From Aphis gossypii (taxonomy: Eukaryota; Arthropoda; Insecta; Hemiptera; Aphididae), in the NCBI RefSeq assembly GCF_020184175.1, contig NC_065532.1:14260001-14324000 (forward strand): DNA of 64,000 nucleotides, given 5' to 3'. The position numbers were made by a program, and so were the translations under genes. How positions within the stretch are numbered: the stretch's first letter is position 1; every line of letters begins with the position of its first letter. The notes under the pieces were generated by a model. The model saw only the letters and a list, made by a program, of their open reading frames with translations. It searched no databases and had not been told where the DNA came from. Of the stretch, positions 37,931 through 51,181 are shown in pieces.

Positions 37931-38790
37931 TTTCAAGTGGACAGCTTCCCGTCCCCCTTACCACCTCAGATCACGCCCACGCGTACTCGCGTGTGACAGT
38001 TGCGTAGAGCCACCTGCGGAATACGCGTCCAACGATATTACCGCATTTCACGATATCATCATCTCGTCGGCTAACCCGAGCTGGTGTCATTTCGCCAAAC
38101 CTTAACTATACAGATTATCATGACGACGAACGTCTTGCACTCGTGTATCCGAGATGATATCAATGACTTCTGAGTATTACACTGCACGAACACATTTTAT
38201 AAAAAAAAAAAAAAAAGAAAAATAATAAAAATAAATTTAAATAAAAAAAAAAAAACCATACATACCAAAACAGTTCGCTGCAGCGTTTTGTGTGTGCCCG
38301 CAAAGTATGCATTTATATATTTTCGGTGTCGGCTGCTGACTGGTGATTTTCAACTTTCGTTTTTATGACATTTCGGCAAGGTCATAAAGTTTGCGGTTTC
38401 ATTTCGCGTGATTCGACTGCTGTGGTACGGTGTGAGTGTATTATATACAATACATACATAATAGGTTTTTTTTTTACCCGGAAAATTTCTTACTAGCGCA
38501 GTCGTCATCTTCTCGGCAGCGTATGTATATATACGTAATATACTATTCGATCTGCTGTCGCAAGATCCACCGCCGTCGTCGTATACCCCATACCATGTGT
38601 GTGTCCCTCCCGAACACTCCGTCACGCGTTTATTGTCCTTTCTGGTGTTTATTTTTCCAATGTCGGGGACCTCCACAAGTTCCCGGAGGACTTATAGTTT
38701 TCCTTCGTTTGCATTTTATATTATTTCCCTTCGGCCCGCCCCGCAATACTATATAGTGAAAATATAAAAATATGTATACGCGCATATGTG
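37931..38790. other. CpG-rich patch with poly-A tracts
   Basis: Balanced to GC-rich text (cacgcccacgcgtactcgcg near 37974) is interrupted by A runs at 38203-38216 and 38244-38256. A loose inverted pair, cgatatcatcatctcg near 38050 and cgagatgatatc near 38150, is present. Overlapping frames of 61-108 codons on both strands at 38350-38815 share no motif and cross simple sequence. A regulatory or untranslated role is possible. Confidence 0.3.
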
Positions 38791-41765
38791 TACACGAAAA
38801 AAGAAAAAAAACCATAATAATAATAAGAAGAAAATAAAACCTAAATAAAAAAAAAATCCCTTTGCCTTTATCGTAGAGTGGAAAATCATAAAAACAACTC
38901 TGGAAAGTCTTTACGGTGTTTACTATTTCGTGTAATCGATTTCACAGTGGTGCGCTTTTTGCGTATATTCATGAGCGTATAATATACACCGACGGTGCAA
39001 CGGCGATACTACACTATTGGTCAGACAGTTTATACGCACTACATGGTATTATATTATTATAATGTACTACTATATTACACGGTGCGTATAACATTCGTAC
39101 GATTCATATTATTTGCTTATTTATACGCGCATACACATAACGATAGGTTTACGAGTTCATATACACATACCGCGTAATATTAAAAACGAAATTTATACGT
39201 TTTTAATTGCTTCTACGTCGAAATACATAACTATATATATATATTATTAATCAGTCGCTGCGGTTTATCGACAAACATACGCTTCCGCCGTAGTGTGTTT
39301 GCTGCGTTTACATTTACAGTATTATGAAGTGGATCGAATTCAAATAGTTTTGATATAAACGTCAGATTATTTTGTTTTCCGTCTTTATTTTAAACGATCT
39401 ACTTTGCAAATCTGAAACTTCTATACTATTTCATTTTGACACTCTGTTCTGTAACTCGTGTGGCTTGTGTTTTTGTTTTCTAACGTTAAAAATTATTCAA
39501 ATTTACATGATATGGAGCCATAGAGGAACGAGTTATCGTTTTTGAAGAATTAAAATAGTACTATATAAATGTTGAAAAATATTCAATACGTTCGTATCAA
39601 ATAACAATACAAATGATAGTGACGACTTAACGTATTATATAAACACACAATCGCATAATTTTTCTATTTACTTTTTTTTCAGTTAAATTCATCGTAATCG
39701 GATCGACTTAGATAAGCAATTTTTTTGTTTTATTATGAAACAATAACGGGTCTAAAAAGTTTTTAAAATCATAAATAAGTCGTGAAAATATCGTAGGTAT
39801 ATTGAACACAAATTAAGATTAATTCAATGAGAATATTGTTCATAATTCAATGTTATCTTAAGCCATTGGTTGTATCATCGTTAATGTATATTATACATTT
39901 TAAATAAAAAAAACAATGTTGTAATGTGTGATGTTTTCACTACCTTCACATTTAGGGTATCTAAACCGTTTGGAAACACTTTATAAAATAATATGTATAT
40001 AATATCATCTTTTTCCATTAATATTTCAGTATACATATTTTATATATTATACCGATATCAGCACATACTTTTGGGGTATTTTTCTACCCTAAAAAAACAT
40101 TGATTATATATATATAGGTAATTTAAAACTGCACGTCGTTATTTAAAATCAAAAGCTCACGGTCATTCGAGTGAACATAAAACTTTCCTTTTTGTAAAAA
40201 CTTAATTTATTTAATATACATGAAATATGTACGCGAGATATGAGCCGCCCATTTTATCGTTGTCTTGTTTTATGCGAAAACTAAGTCTCACTTTGTATAA
40301 TAAAAGTAACCATTATTATAAACGCATCTAATATTTCATAATGATAAGAGCGCATAGAATCAAACTTAAAATTCTACAGCAGTAATTATTAGTACACGAG
40401 GCGGTACCACTTTATGAATTCATACTATAAATCTCTATTATATATATTATACTATATCTAGAACAATATAAATACCTAGTTTAGTGTAGTGTATAGACGA
40501 ACAAATATGGTAGTAATTAATTAAACCATTGTTACGCAAACCCGTGGACTGTGAACATATTTTAAAAATAAGATTATAATACAACACTACTAACAATGCA
40601 AAGATTTCAAGCTATACTATACTATATTAATTAAAACATAATTCCTGCTGACATTAAATTAATCGTCTTAAGCTATTTTGAAATAATTCAAAATTTACCG
40701 AACATAATTAGGAGATATTACTATACTCAAATAATACTCGACTCGAGTAATTACCGTTGCAGTCTTTAGATTACTTTCAAGACTACAGTAACGGTAATTT
40801 ATGAATTATCATTACGAACTTACTACGCAGACGTTTCGTTAGATGTTTATTTTTACGAAACTATTTGTACAGTAAAAATAATATAATAATATAATTTACT
40901 CGAAAATATATCGTCGCGAATACAAACAAAATAATTTTGTACAAATGACGAGTTGTACATACTACTTTAATCATCGAAATCAAATTTCGTGATTTATACG
41001 CGTACTTTGTATACACACCGAGCAATTAAGAAATAGACGGATACGGGGATCACAAAAGTACGATAAATAATATCTAATTAAACAAAACCGTACAAATCAT
41101 AATGTAAATTATTTATAATATTTTATACATCACGGTGTTTTGAGTGCATTTAAAATATTTATACCTTTTACGTATCGTTCCGGTTGTTTCGACTGCTTTT
41201 TCAACTTTGTAATTTACACAATTACATTTTAAAGTATTGTTTCAAAGAACATATACATGTATATGAACACATACATTAATTGTATTCGTATCCATCATAA
41301 CTAAAGCTATACAGCGTATTAAATATAAACATACACGATATACATATTATTATACGCCTACACTTAAGTCGTATAATATATGAACATTTTAAACATTATA
41401 ATATTATATTATCTGACTATAAACGCATTAATAATGACTTCGATGTTAATATTATATATACTCATCGTAAGTATCAGCTGCACTCAAAATATTTAGTGTT
41501 TATTATATATATTTTTTCACGGTGGTCCAGTGCAAATGGCCACTGTTGCGGCGGCGTTGACCTACGCACTACACAACAGGGTTCGGAATTGTGTCGTAAA
41601 ATATTATCTTCCACTCATAAATCATTAGTGAAGTGGAATATAACGTATTCCGCGTATTATATATATATATATAATGTAACTCATTTTTCATAAAATTGCG
41701 TTGTCCGACAACAAACTACACTGGTATGTCAGACATAAAAGGTCGATTAGGATATATTATATATA
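38791..41765. other. AT-rich non-coding stretch
   Basis: No gene is recognised. Several (TA)n runs and AT palindromes are present. Confidence 0.5.
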
Positions 41766-42247
41766 TACAGAGTGATTCGCCAATATTATGCTAACCCCCG
41801 TTTTATTCTTAAAATATGCATTTATTTAAATTTTTATTTTTTTAATATTTTAATGGCACGAGTACCTTAAATTATACTTAGAGGTCATATCATTTTAAAA
41901 TTCTTTGATTCTGCAGTAATTCTGTACAGCGTTTTTATGGAGTGTCCTTTGGCAATTAAAACTTCTTTTTTTTTCTAATTGAGAACCACTCTTTTTTCTA
42001 TTTGAGTTGTTAACCAAACTTTTTTTTTATAAAGGTCTAAAATCTAAATTATAACGAGCAGTTCCAGAGTTTTTGGATTTTATATGTAGTAAAAAGAATA
42101 TTCCATTATTTCACGAAACATCTAAATACTTAAAAGTATGATCTAAGTAAACTTAAAAGCGCCAAAACTGTATTTCGAATAATAATGAAAAACGGACAAA
42201 GAAAACATAAAATGGGGGTAACTATATACATGATGAATCACCCTGTA
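41766..42247. mobile_element. TA-flanked inverted-repeat element (MITE)
   Basis: The unit 41768-42245 (478 bp) begins cagagtgattcgcc and ends, in reverse complement, cagggtgattcatc. Over the first 43 positions the two ends agree at 31, including a shared block acccccgttttat/acccccattttat. TA lies directly outside each end (41766-41767 and 42246-42247), as in Tc1/mariner-IS630-type insertion. No transposase frame is inside, so it is non-autonomous. The superfamily is inferred from the TA duplication alone. Confidence 0.75.
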
Positions 42248-45200
42248 CACACGCACAACAGTACATGAGTATAGAGTATTTTCAAAAGCGCGTTGTGTGC
42301 GTCCTACATAGGATGTACGTATAATGTATGATATGTAAAAAACACAAACAGCCAAAACACATTTGGAAAATCGAACTATGCTCGATGAAGTGTGCGTGTG
42401 TTTGATTGTGAAAAAAACGAAAAAAGTGTTACATTGTTTTATTTTGTTTTGTTAAATACTTATCAAATTCCGACCTCGCATACATTCGATTGATTCAGCC
42501 GTTTATTCGAGACTGAACATTATTTAAACGGGTAATCTCTTCGCCAGACAATTGATTGAATCAAATTAAAACATCCATGCCATTCGCGGTTAAATAAACA
42601 CGGCACGACACGCGCAACTATTTTACATACTATTCGATATAATAATAATATACTGTAACGACCAAACGATATGGAACAATAATTTAGCGTTATGAATTCA
42701 TGCAGTTGTATAATGTTAAAATCAGAATTATTCAAACTTTGTCGATTTTCCACGAAAATAACATGACACGTTATTGGTTGTTAGCAATGACGTCAGTGGT
42801 ATAAATTGACTTTTTTAAAATAAAATCGATAAAAAATAATAATTATCCGTCCAAACAAAATATATACTAAAATATTGTGTATATATATATATACTTGGAT
42901 AATGTATATACTAAGTTGTAAGGTTTTAATGTCATGCTGAATGGTCAAATAATAATAACCTGAATAATGGCAGCATGTTTCATTGTTGAAACATAAGATC
43001 AAATGATATACCAACTATAACTTTAACAATAATAAGATTATTTAATACCGTTACTAGGAGATTTGAAAAATACATATTATTATTTATCAATCTAAGTTTA
43101 TCATATGAGCGTAGTATACTATAATATTTATTATTAGGTATTATTATTATTATTCAGAAAACTTGCACAATCTTTATTTATCAATAGGTACTACGAGTGC
43201 ATTGAATTTATGATGAATCAATATGACACGATGAGGGAGGTTATTCATTAATGTAACCCTTTAGAACCAATTGTTTATTTAATTAAATTTAACAATTAGT
43301 TTAAGATATCTCGAAACCAGCGCCTTTTGAGACGACGACGTGGTGGACTGTGGGATAGTACGACTATGTGAGTGTACTGTAAGCAATGAGATCAATGAGG
43401 ATAGATATGAAAAGTAACAGGAATCTTGTGGTACTGTAGTCTAATGTGAAAATTTGTATAATAGTGGTTGACTAGTTTCTCAACAGTTTCTATTTACAAA
43501 TCTTTGTATAGCGTGTAGTTTATTTATCATACACTTGAGCAGAAAGCCGACATGAATTGATATATATATATACATTTTCTAGATGATACCACGGGATTTA
43601 CTATTTTACTTAGTCGATTTCAGTTAAACTTCGTTGTATTTTAACATAACCAAACGCAAATCTATATGAAGTATTTCTTGAGTAGAATTTTAAATCGTTT
43701 GTTTTTAAATCTTAAGACTAAGCAATATTTTTTAAATATAAAACGACATTTTAAAACGAAAAAAGATGATAACCAATGTTTTAAGTTATTGAAGTTAATA
43801 TCCGATTAAATATGCAATCACTATAAAATTATCATTAATCAAATTCAGTTGTGAATTTCAAAATAATAGTCATAATAATAATAAAAATAAAAAAAACAAT
43901 AACAATAATAATACGGTTTTAAGCTGCGCGCAGTGTACATTATGAAATGTATAGGAGGTACACATCATCTGAGCAAAACATTTTGTAGTAATATACATTT
44001 ATGAGTTTCCATAATTCAGACACTTAAATAATTGTGACAACTTGAAAAGTACCTAGCTCACAATTAAATATTAATCTAGAGAAATGTAAACAATATATAC
44101 TTATATACCTGCGGAACGATGAATAAATAAAATATCTCGTGTACCGTTGTACTACAATAGTACCGCACAAAATTGTTTTCCAGGCAAAAGCCATCAAACT
44201 TCTCCACCGACGGCACCATCGCATCGCTGCCGATTTCACTGGCGTGAAAAATCGAACGCTTCACACGACTGCAGTTTAAGTCGAAGTGTCTAGTGCAATA
44301 TTATGCTCCTATAGCATACTATACAACAAAAATAAAGTTATCGCGAAGAATAGGTTTTAAAAATGTATGTACGCGGAATGCTAAAGAACAAAATAAATCC
44401 ATAATAGTATAATGTGCGTACGTCCATATCATGGTAATATTATGTGCGAGTGCAGCCTATGACGTAGGCGACGGCGAGTAAAGGTCGAGTACAATGAAAT
44501 TGTATTAAAATATTGTAATATTTATAACGCACGTGTATATCGATGAGCGCAGTCACCGCAGTTTGGTCGATGTGAATTTTTTCGAACACAAGCAGGATAA
44601 TCCTTCGAGTGTGTTCATAGTGTTTCTTGTACTTTACTTTGTCACTCGCCAGCTATTTTTTTCTGCAAACTTATGTTATTAAAATATATATTTATTTAGA
44701 CATTGATTTAGTGCTCACAACATACATTTAATATTTTACAATTCATTATTGTTATTGTTTGTTTGCTTGTTTGTTTGTTCTAATACGACGTGAAATCTCG
44801 ATTTAATATTCTGACGCAGGATGTTTTTCTGAGAATTAAATTGATTGCGTACCATGTAGTTAATTGGTTATTAACTTTATTGGTTCAATTTGTAGATTTG
44901 TTGAGTGAAGTGACACATATACCTAACCTTATACAGTTGTAGAGTAATATAGTCTATAATACACCAATACACTGCAGCTCATCAGCTCATTTGAGCTCCA
45001 TCAAAGCTTCTGGTTCGAGGTAATTCGCTAATTATCACTACGACTTCGACTCTCCCAATCTAACAAATCTAATCTCATTATTTATAAATTAACTCGCGTC
45101 GATCGTAAACCCACTAATCGCACTAATCGCTGAATATTAATTTATGCAGATTGTAAATTGTAGTTATGAATAAAAAAAAAATTCACAATATTTGGAACGT

Positions 45201-45399
45201 GCTGTACCTAAATAAATCAATTTTCATGGATTAAAAATAATATTTTTTAATATGATATAATCATATTCTAATAAATTAGTAACAACTATAATGCGGTAAC
45301 TGATTTTTATGATAGTAAGGTTGTTTTGTTGCTCATCTGACTACCTATTTACCTATGTTTAAGGATATTTAAATTTTAGATTCCACTAAAAGTTTAAAA
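42248..45399. other. AT-rich non-coding stretch
   Basis: No gene is recognised. Minus-strand frames of 62-77 codons at 42520-43014 and 44024-44264 lack motifs. Microsatellite-like (GTTT)n lies at 44757-44779 and an ATT run near 43140. Confidence 0.45.
44757..44779. repeat. (GTTT)n microsatellite
   Basis: Six units of GTTT/TGTT, one of them interrupted by a C (gcttg). Confidence 0.85.
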
Positions 45400-45780
45400 A
45401 ATCCTTCTGAAACCCTTTATCGCAGGCTTCTTTCCCCTGCAAGACGTAATTCCCACGGGTGCTTATTTTTGTGAGGTGGGGGAGGGTTAATACGAGACAT
45501 GTTTTCCTACCGCCACTCGTGGCACATATAGCTGGTAAGGCCTAAAATAATTATTGTTCCGCAGATCGTGAAAGACTGATTATTGCGACGGTCAGACTCC
45601 CAGTGATCAGGATGCGCTCTCAATTTCGATTATAAATTCGAATTCGGTCGTTCACCGATTGCCGGTGCACGTGCGGCGAACGTCTCCGCGAGCGTTATTT
45701 TCATCCCAAACATAATAATTCGTGAAACTATATGACATCATTACACCACACACGTCACACGTGCCGTTAATAACGGCGTT

Positions 45781-45798
45781 TAATAATAATAATAATAA
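45781..45798. repeat. AAT microsatellite
   Basis: Six uninterrupted TAA units. Confidence 0.9.
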
Positions 45799-45893
45799 CG
45801 GTATAATGCATACATACAGGTATAATAATATAGTCATACGGTGTACTGTACCTCTATTCCGTGTATAGTAATAATAATATATTATACAGATAC

Positions 45894-45896
<3 letters not shown>

Positions 45897-45927
<31 letters not shown>
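45897..45927. repeat. AAT microsatellite
   Basis: About ten uninterrupted TAA units. Confidence 0.95.
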
Positions 45928-46260
45928 CGTATTATACGAGGCATATTGCTATTGTCCGCGGGCGCTCGTGTGCGGGGCTCTGCAGCGCCGTACTCACGAT
46001 ATTATACGTATAATATTGCACATAGTGTTGCGCACTGTGTTTTATGGAGCCGACGGATCGGCGCCGGGAACGAACGGTACACCACCTATTAGGTCCGACC
46101 TCGTTGCAGCTCACACCATATCGTCCGTGGGAAATTCAATTAGCACGACCGACGCCGGATACACATATTAAAGGCTGGCCTTTACGGCGGCGGCATCGTC
46201 GTGGCATTGACAACGCTATTAGATAACGTACGGGGGATGAAACGCAACGAGGGGAAACGA

Positions 46261-46306
46261 TAATAATAATAATATATAACACACTCACACACACACCCAC
46301 ACACAC
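46261..46306. repeat. Compound AAT and AC microsatellite
   Basis: Four TAA units are followed by an imperfect AC array with two interruptions (actcac and accca). Confidence 0.9.
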
Positions 46307-46390
46307 TATACGTATATGTATGTGCTCGAGTAGTCGTAAAAACTATGTGTCGGTACCTATCTCCGAAACAGGCTCTGTCCGACGTTATAA

Positions 46391-46419
<29 letters not shown>
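46391..46419. repeat. ATT microsatellite
   Basis: About nine uninterrupted TAT/ATT units, the opposite orientation to the array at 45897. Confidence 0.95.
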
Positions 46420-46421
<2 letters not shown>

Positions 46422-47804
46422 TGTATAATACGGGGCGCGAACGTCGTTATTATTTTATGTGCAACACGAGAGTGTCTATATATATGTGTGTGCAGTGTGT
46501 GTTGTGTGCACGCAAACGCGGGAAAAAGCGGGTAAAGACGTCCCGGAGGGGACGGTGGCGGTCGGGGGTAGTTGTTAAATGGGTTTTTATTTTTATGCGG
46601 ATCTCGTGATACCGCGGAAAACTCCGATCGTGGCTACCGAGACCACCTGACGACGTTCAAAGATGAGAGTGTGTATAGACGATGAGCTTGCGAGCCCGTT
46701 AAACCGGCGGCGTGGTCCGCAAGATTGTTTTACGACGATTGTGCCGTTTCCCCCGCCGCCACCCGAATACCGCTTATATTCCTTATTGGGGGGGGGGTTT
46801 CTCCGTAATAATTACAACGATAAAACGGTACGCACGCACACGTGTAAGTACGACGCAATTTTTAACCAAACGGTTTTGGGAAATTCGTCCAGAAGTACGG
46901 AACTTTGATCGTTCTACGGCGCGGCGTCCATTATAGTTTATGTACGAAGGGGGCACAAGTCCTCATGATAATCACCGCGCGCGATGACGTGTACAAGTAT
47001 AATATAATATCCTACGTATCTATATCAAATTATTATAATATATGGACTGCAGATTCCTAGAAACGTAATGTTCAGAACACCTTTGAAATATGCGTGTCCA
47101 GAGAAATTATCAGACGAACAAAACTGTACAGAAAATCGTTAAGAATATGAGTCCACTAACATTATCATATTTTCACTACCTACACACATTCATCGTATAG
47201 AATAGAAATGTGGCGATAACGATCGTAACGATCACTGCCAATGTAAGTATACGTTTTGTTTAAATATAATATGTTTACAAAATTTATATTGGCGTCTAGA
47301 CATAAACAATTATCTATACCTATAGAAGACAAATCAAAAATATATTCTAAATCATAACGATATTGTGAAATGTTTAACGTGTAACGTCTTATTACAATAA
47401 ATAAGTATACAACAACTATTAATGGAAAAGGGTTAAACGCCGCACAAAATAATAATAATAATAAAAAAGCGTTTTGGTTTGAGTTGCTGGATATAAGTGC
47501 TAGTGTAATGGAACACAATATTCTCTATCAGTTTGCTTTTTTATTTAATTTAATTTTTTTTTAAAACGATTATTGAAAAATATGCAAATGCCTTAAAGTC
47601 CCTAGCCCTAATTATACAGGACGCACACATACAAAACTAATCGTGCGATTAATATTGCAATTATTTTTTCATATATATGTTTATAATTCAATTCGTCCCT
47701 CTACCAAATCTACATTGTATATATATATATATATGCTTTTCCAAAGCGGCGTACTCGCCAGAATAAACCATTTTTAGCCCTACTAGAATATCAAGCGACT
47801 ATCA

Positions 47805-47821
47805 TGTGTGTGTGTGTGTGC
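47805..47821. repeat. GT microsatellite
   Basis: Eight GT/TG units. Confidence 0.85.
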
Positions 47822-48035
47822 TTTATTTAATTCGTCGATCAATCGTCCGAAACGATGTCTCGGCCAAAATGTTTTTACGGCGGCGGTCAATTACGCGGGT
47901 CCGAAACGCGTTTAATTACCGTTTAAGTGCGGGCTATTCGACCGCCACCGCGTCACCTCCCCTCAAAAACCCACTCGCACCACCGTCACCACCACCACAT
48001 CGAACGCACATTGTCAAAACCATCGGCGGTCGAAC

Positions 48036-48066
<31 letters not shown>
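48036..48066. repeat. ATT microsatellite
   Basis: About ten uninterrupted ATT units within CpG-rich sequence. Confidence 0.95.
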
Positions 48067-48530
48067 GTTATATTGTGGCGGTCGAGGTATTCGCCGTGTG
48101 GGAAACCGTGCGGCGGCGGTGTGTGTGCGTGTTTGCGGTGACGGACGATATGATATTATACGACGCGTACATGGCAAAGAAGGACGACAACGTCAAACAC
48201 ACACACACGTGCGTACACTCGGAAAAGCGCGGACAAAAGACCTCTAGTCTGGCCGGCCGGGGCGAGCGGGAGAAAAAGAGGGATGATAATATTTTTCGCT
48301 CCCCGAAGACGACAAAGACACCGGTGAATGATGCGGACCGTTCGCGCGGGCCCCGGCTAATCTCGTCGTCCCGCAGCAGCCTCCGGTGATATACGACGTC
48401 ATTAATTCGCCGCCGGCATTATAATACCGGTCCACGTGTAAGAGGCCGCGTCTAGGTGTGTGGGTGTGACGGGGTGGTGTGTCCGAAAGGATGCGCACAC
48501 TCAATCTAATCTAATGGCCCGGACATTTCA

Positions 48531-48558
48531 TACACACACACACATACACACACACACC
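48531..48558. repeat. AC microsatellite
   Basis: About 14 AC units with one AT interruption, followed by short ccatccatcc repeats. Confidence 0.9.
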
Positions 48559-48928
48559 CATCCATCCACCCTATATACGAGAACACACACAAGCGTTCAC
48601 GGGGGCGCGCGCCCACGGACTCAAACTTTTGGCGTCCGGAGGGGTGGACGGACGGATGGGTGGCGGGTATTCGGGTCGTGTGGTACACACGTCTACCTGC
48701 TGTCTCTCATCCTTCGCTCGCCGAGAACTGTACAGTTTTTGCGCGATGTATACGCGCCTGATATTTGCCGAAAGAATTATCAACTGATTTATTTTACAAT
48801 GCGTGTATACGAATAATACGAACATAACACTCGTCCGAATTTCTCGCGTTTCGAATATTTAAAAAAAACCTCGCCTATTCGTCGCACACTGCACCTACCG
48901 ATCGTCGTCACCAGTTTTCTTTATACCC

Positions 48929-48957
48929 ACCGCCGCCGCCGCCGCCGACGACGACAC
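48929..48957. repeat. CCG/ACG trinucleotide array
   Basis: Six CCG units run into three ACG units. It sits in no convincing reading frame. Confidence 0.85.
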
Positions 48958-49080
48958 GCTCGTTATTAGTTGCAGCGTGTTCCGATCGAAATATCATGGA
49001 AACAATATCATTGGTTAAGCACATCGGGTGCGATGTGACGTTAAAATAATATTTCGATGCAATAAATACATACGACACTA

Positions 49081-49375
49081 TAGCTGACCCGGCAAACGTT
49101 GTTTTGCCCCCATAAAGAATTTTTATATTTTATAGTTGACCCGACGACCGTTATACGCGCATGTGGTCGCGAGTTCGTACAAAACTCCCATAGAAAAAAG
49201 CACTTTAAGTTTTTCTCGAATTTTTCAATTTTCCGGACAACTTTTCCAATTTTTCTTTCCATAAAACCTCTAATTCGGATTATTACGAATATGAAAAAAA
49301 CAAATAAACAAAAATTAGCTCATTCGGACCTCTCGTTTTTAAGCTATACTCTTCTTACCGACGAATAACAGTATT
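49081..49375 (+). repeat. Dispersed 'gacccggcaaacg' repeat with internal duplication
   Basis: tagctgacccggcaaacgtt (49081-49100) recurs 52 bases on as tagttgacccgacgaccgtt (49133-49152), with 16 of 20 bases identical. Downstream, ccggacaacttttcc near 49233 and cggacctctcgtttttaagc near 49325 follow in the order seen in a widespread insect repeat, from general memory and without a search. The overlapping frames of 73-89 codons here are by-products of the repeat. Class is uncertain: Helitron-like or other non-autonomous. Confidence 0.5.
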
Positions 49376-49385
49376 TCATTTAGAT

Positions 49386-50878
49386 AAGGTTCAATTAAAA
49401 TTATCATTACTAGACAATAACTCGTTCATACCTTTGTATAATACACACTGTGATAAATTTCAGAGCTATATATTATTATATATTACTATATTATACTCCA
49501 AATTCAAATCAACCAACTTGTTACTGAAGCATAGTACAGGTATAAGTAGTAGCGGCATCACATTTTATTGATTTTCTTATTACCTTCATTGAAATATAAT
49601 AATATTACCCCATTATATCGACCATTGATTTTAAAATATATATTATTATGCAGAAGTGAGTATAGTTGTACAGGTTTGATATTTATTAAATTAACTATTT
49701 TTCTCTGTTCTCTCTCTTGTGATGCAAGCTTATTATAAATGTATTGTGTTGGTTATTAAACCACCTATTGTTCGCCCCCATTAAAAAAATGCCCATTATT
49801 ATTGTTTGGTGATTAATTTTTACTTAAATAATATTTAACCAATTAGAAATTAAACTTCTGGTTTGAATAAGTATTCAGTAAAAATTAATGACACCATTAT
49901 AATTTTTGTTATTGAAAAAACAGTGTACCTACTTTGTAAGTTACTTTCTACGAAATATCGTTCAATTAAAATAGAATTTTGTATAAGATAATGTAATATG
50001 TATAATATAACATGTTTTAGATTTTGACCACTCAAGAGATTCACGATGAAAGGTAGGTACTTAGGTATAAATATTAACTATATAGAGTCTATAGTATTAT
50101 GTATAATAGTATATAATGCTCAAAAGTTATTAAAGTAAAATATAGTAAACATTCATCCTTAAATAATTAAAAATGTTATATTTTAATATGATTTTCAACA
50201 ATATTTACCTTGGTCATTGAGCCATGTAATAAGAGTAATAACAAATCTTGAAAATGTGGTTGTATTGCTTATATTTTTATGAATTTAAAGTAAAAATAAT
50301 TTATAACTTAACAGAATATTCATCAACTTAAAATTAATATGTTAAGAGCATGATATAATATAATGTAATTATCATTGATTAATAATATAACAGAATTAAC
50401 TATAATCCAAAGATTAATCTAAAATTAAAATAAACATCTCAGACTATATAAATTTACTGTCCATATATTTTGTCTGAATACTTAACTCCCAATATTTTTA
50501 AAATCCACCAAAATCGTACTTGAATAATTAATAATAATTAATCATATCATAATATTCGAACTTATAATAATATAATAATAATACACTTACTACGTAAATC
50601 TTAGAAGAGAGTCAATGAATACGAATTGCGAATCACTCGCGATTTTGGTATACCGTCTTGATTTCCACATTATATTGAACCCATTATGCAAGCAATATCT
50701 CGTATTTATATCATCAAGTCGGCACTAACAATAAAACATTAAAACATCCATCAATATTTTATTACGAATTTGCTACACTTTGGTAATCTATTTTCGGAAT
50801 TTGCTATATTGACATAACACTGCATGTTTGACGGACACACTAGAATACGTCATTACTCATTAGTCATTACTCTCATTA
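49386..50878. other. AT-rich non-coding stretch
   Basis: Nothing is recognised except TAGGTA-type words near 50053-50068. Confidence 0.5.
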
Positions 50879-50879
50879 C

Positions 50880-51181
50880 TAGGGATCGGCTTTTAAAGCA
50901 TATAATAAGCAACTAAAAAAGCAGACGATTGTTTTAAAAAATCATATTTATTTTTAAAAAGAGCAAAAAAAAAAACATGACCAAAAATTAATATGAACTA
51001 GTTATAAAAATAAATAAAAAATTTTAAATATCAATTTAAATAAAAAAAAAAAAGAATTAACTAACTACCGTATATTTCCGTAGATTTTCAATAGTGAAAC
51101 TTCTATATTGTCTGACAAAATAGTTTTACACGTAAAAAACAAACTTTCCACATCCACTGAAGTGATCGGTGAATACTTCAT
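50880..51181 (-). mobile_element. hAT transposon 3' end, minus strand
   Basis: The right-hand part encodes a transposase C-terminal relic (51065-51181, minus). About 180 bases beyond its stop is the word tagggatcggctttt (50882-50896), which read on the minus strand is aaaagccgatcccta, a plausible hAT tip. A 5' end was not located, so the copy is truncated or its other end has decayed. Confidence 0.45.
51065..51181 (-). pseudogene. Relic of hAT transposase C-terminal dimerisation domain
   Basis: The minus-strand frame gives 38 residues reading MKYSPITSVDVESLFFTCKT and then ILSDNIEVSLLKIYGNIR, ending at TAG. hAT transposases end in a conserved domain with the pattern S..VER.FS..K.ILSD.R...S.EN..KL..IY.N. 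Here VESLFF stands for VERSFS, the KTILSDN block is intact, and the arginine-containing loop after it is shortened. The upstream residues (NLKISC) stay in frame. The catalytic region is missing, so it is a fossil. Confidence 0.65.

Larger units (their letters stand above)
45400..49060. other. Large CpG-rich block, possible promoter and 5' UTR
   Basis: This is the longest and most GC-rich part of the window, with abundant CpG (ggccggccggggcgagcggg near 48251, ggggcgcgcgcccacgg near 48601) and a dense set of microsatellites. Many frames of 60-118 codons overlap on both strands. They read through AC, AAT and CCG arrays, share no domain and lack a coherent chain of exons, so none is called. CpG-rich 5' ends are common for developmental genes in hemipterans, which makes a promoter plus long untranslated leader the favoured but unproven reading. 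Confidence 0.4.

Noticed and set aside
47806..48825. Many overlapping frames of 60-118 codons in the GC-rich block
   Set aside because: They run through AC, ATT and TCG-like arrays in several frames on both strands, giving poly-Ile, poly-Asn or His-Thr runs. This is the signature of GC-rich simple sequence, not coding.
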